A stretch of 64,000 bases of DNA, taken from the NCBI GenBank assembly GCA_029379385.1, contig CM055609.1:9362001-9426000 (forward strand), read 5' to 3'. The translations under genes were made by a program, and so were the position numbers. Below, piece after piece: positions 63,133-64,000 of the stretch. The number at the start of each line of letters is the position of its first letter. Position 1 is the first letter of the stretch. Source of the DNA: Quillaja saponaria (lineage: Eukaryota; Streptophyta; Magnoliopsida; Fabales; Quillajaceae). Under the pieces are notes generated by a model. The model worked only from the letters and a program-made list of their open reading frames with translations. It was not told the DNA's origin and made no database searches.

Positions 63133-64000
63133 GTGTGCTCTTGTTGGGATTTCAACTAATTTGTGGATGCCTTTTATTAAAAAAATTATGCAATTCTCTT
63201 TTCTGAATCCATTCTATAATTTCTTTCTGCATGATTTAAACAATTGAATGACTTTTTCTGCAACCCAGCCTCTCATCTCTTATTAGTCATTCTAGATTCA
63301 CATATCTTCCATTGATTGTTTTCCCAATATTGAGGTACAGTTTTGAGACTGATAGTTAAGAGATGAGCCTGTGAGGGGTTTCACATGCTTGGTGGGGAAA
63401 TAAGAAGAGGAGTGAGAAGCAAAGTCCCTGCAGGAAATGGAAGTTCCTCACTTGTACTGTAGATTACCCTTTTCTTATTTAGTTCTTGAAGCTTCATTTC
63501 AAAAGAAATATATTTATCACAAGGATGAAATCACCATGCAGAACTTTTACAGGTCTTCCAATTTTCATTAATTAAGATGTCAGAATCCTGCCTACATGAA
63601 TGTTTTCTGGTGGTAATCATGTTAGAGAAATAGAACTTTGGCATTCATACATATGCAACCACACCTACTGTTAGGAAATACTTACTTTTAAAATATATAT
63701 ATATATATATATAATTACTTGAAGTACATGTACTATTTAAAACGCACAAGAAAGGTGTACAATAAGAACGACCCTTTTGATCATACCCATATCTCTCTCA
63801 TCTTCTGTTGATATCAGCATTTTAGATCAAGAAAATATTGCTATCAGTATATATGAGGTGCAAATGTTTGTTATTCTTCTATTAAATGGTTTATCATCCA
63901 TAATGTACACTATTTTCTCAGTAAATGAATTAACGTCATTCACTGCCAAGAATCATATAACTGGTGATATAGCCATCAAATACAACAAACATTGGTCTTT
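63133..64000 (+). other. Start of the sixteenth TPS1 coding intron, to the window edge
   Basis: Intron sequence with a GTGTGC donor at its start and a (TA)n run near 63690-63712. The next TPS1 exon, expected to encode an Asp/Glu-rich start followed by a phenylalanine-rich stretch, is not found before base 64000. Confidence 0.6.

Noticed and set aside
1..64000. tRNA, rRNA or CRISPR-like arrays
   Set aside because: No tRNA T-loop/anticodon arrangement, rRNA segment or regularly spaced repeats were seen on reading either strand; an automated tRNA scan was not possible here.

Overview
The window is a plant nuclear segment from a core eudicot. It is AT-rich, its genes have many introns with GT-AG borders, and it is full of small non-autonomous DNA transposons. 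The genes give the assignment: a euAG-type AGAMOUS MADS-box gene with a 4-kb second intron, a class I trehalose-6-phosphate synthase, an ankyrin/Raf-like (integrin-linked-kinase-like) kinase and GDSL esterases. The species cannot be fixed from the sequence alone. All exon borders below were placed by hand from splice consensus, reading frame and family knowledge.

Layout, left to right: (1) 1-1735, the last three coding exons of an ILK-like kinase (+), running in from the left. (2) 2.2-4.3 kb, a dispersed repeat, a hAT-type MITE with a perfect 8-bp target duplication, and a short tandem duplication. (3) 4.57-6.2 kb, an intronless dynamin-related (DRP4-like) gene that has stalk and GED regions but no GTPase domain and carries a frameshift. 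(4) 9.4-10.7 kb, a decayed F-box gene. (5) 10.7-22.9 kb, a 12-kb gene-poor stretch of repeats and MITEs upstream of AG. (6) 23.1-31.1 kb, the complete AG gene (+). (7) 31.6-41.7 kb, three tandem GDSL esterase genes (-); the one nearest AG is frameshifted. (8) 44.65-46.0 kb, a two-exon gene (-) for an unrecognised secreted protein. (9) 48.7 kb to the right edge, TPS1 (+), with 16 coding exons covering 801 codons and the 3' end outside the window.

The order kinase - AG - GDSL esterase matches, from memory, the Arabidopsis AG neighbourhood (At4g18950, At4g18960, At4g18970), so this looks like the true AG locus with tandem GDSL expansion on its 3' side. The genes do not form one pathway. AG is a floral organ identity factor, TPS1 makes the sugar signal trehalose-6-phosphate, and the GDSL proteins are secreted hydrolases.

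I found no clearly new biological system. The points most worth a second look are: the GTPase-less dynamin; the AG stop codon that is preserved whether or not the last intron is removed; the clustered candidate control sites in AG intron 2; the frameshifted GDSL copy with a frame-restoring alternative acceptor; a GC-AG intron in TPS1; and several MITEs with readable target duplications.
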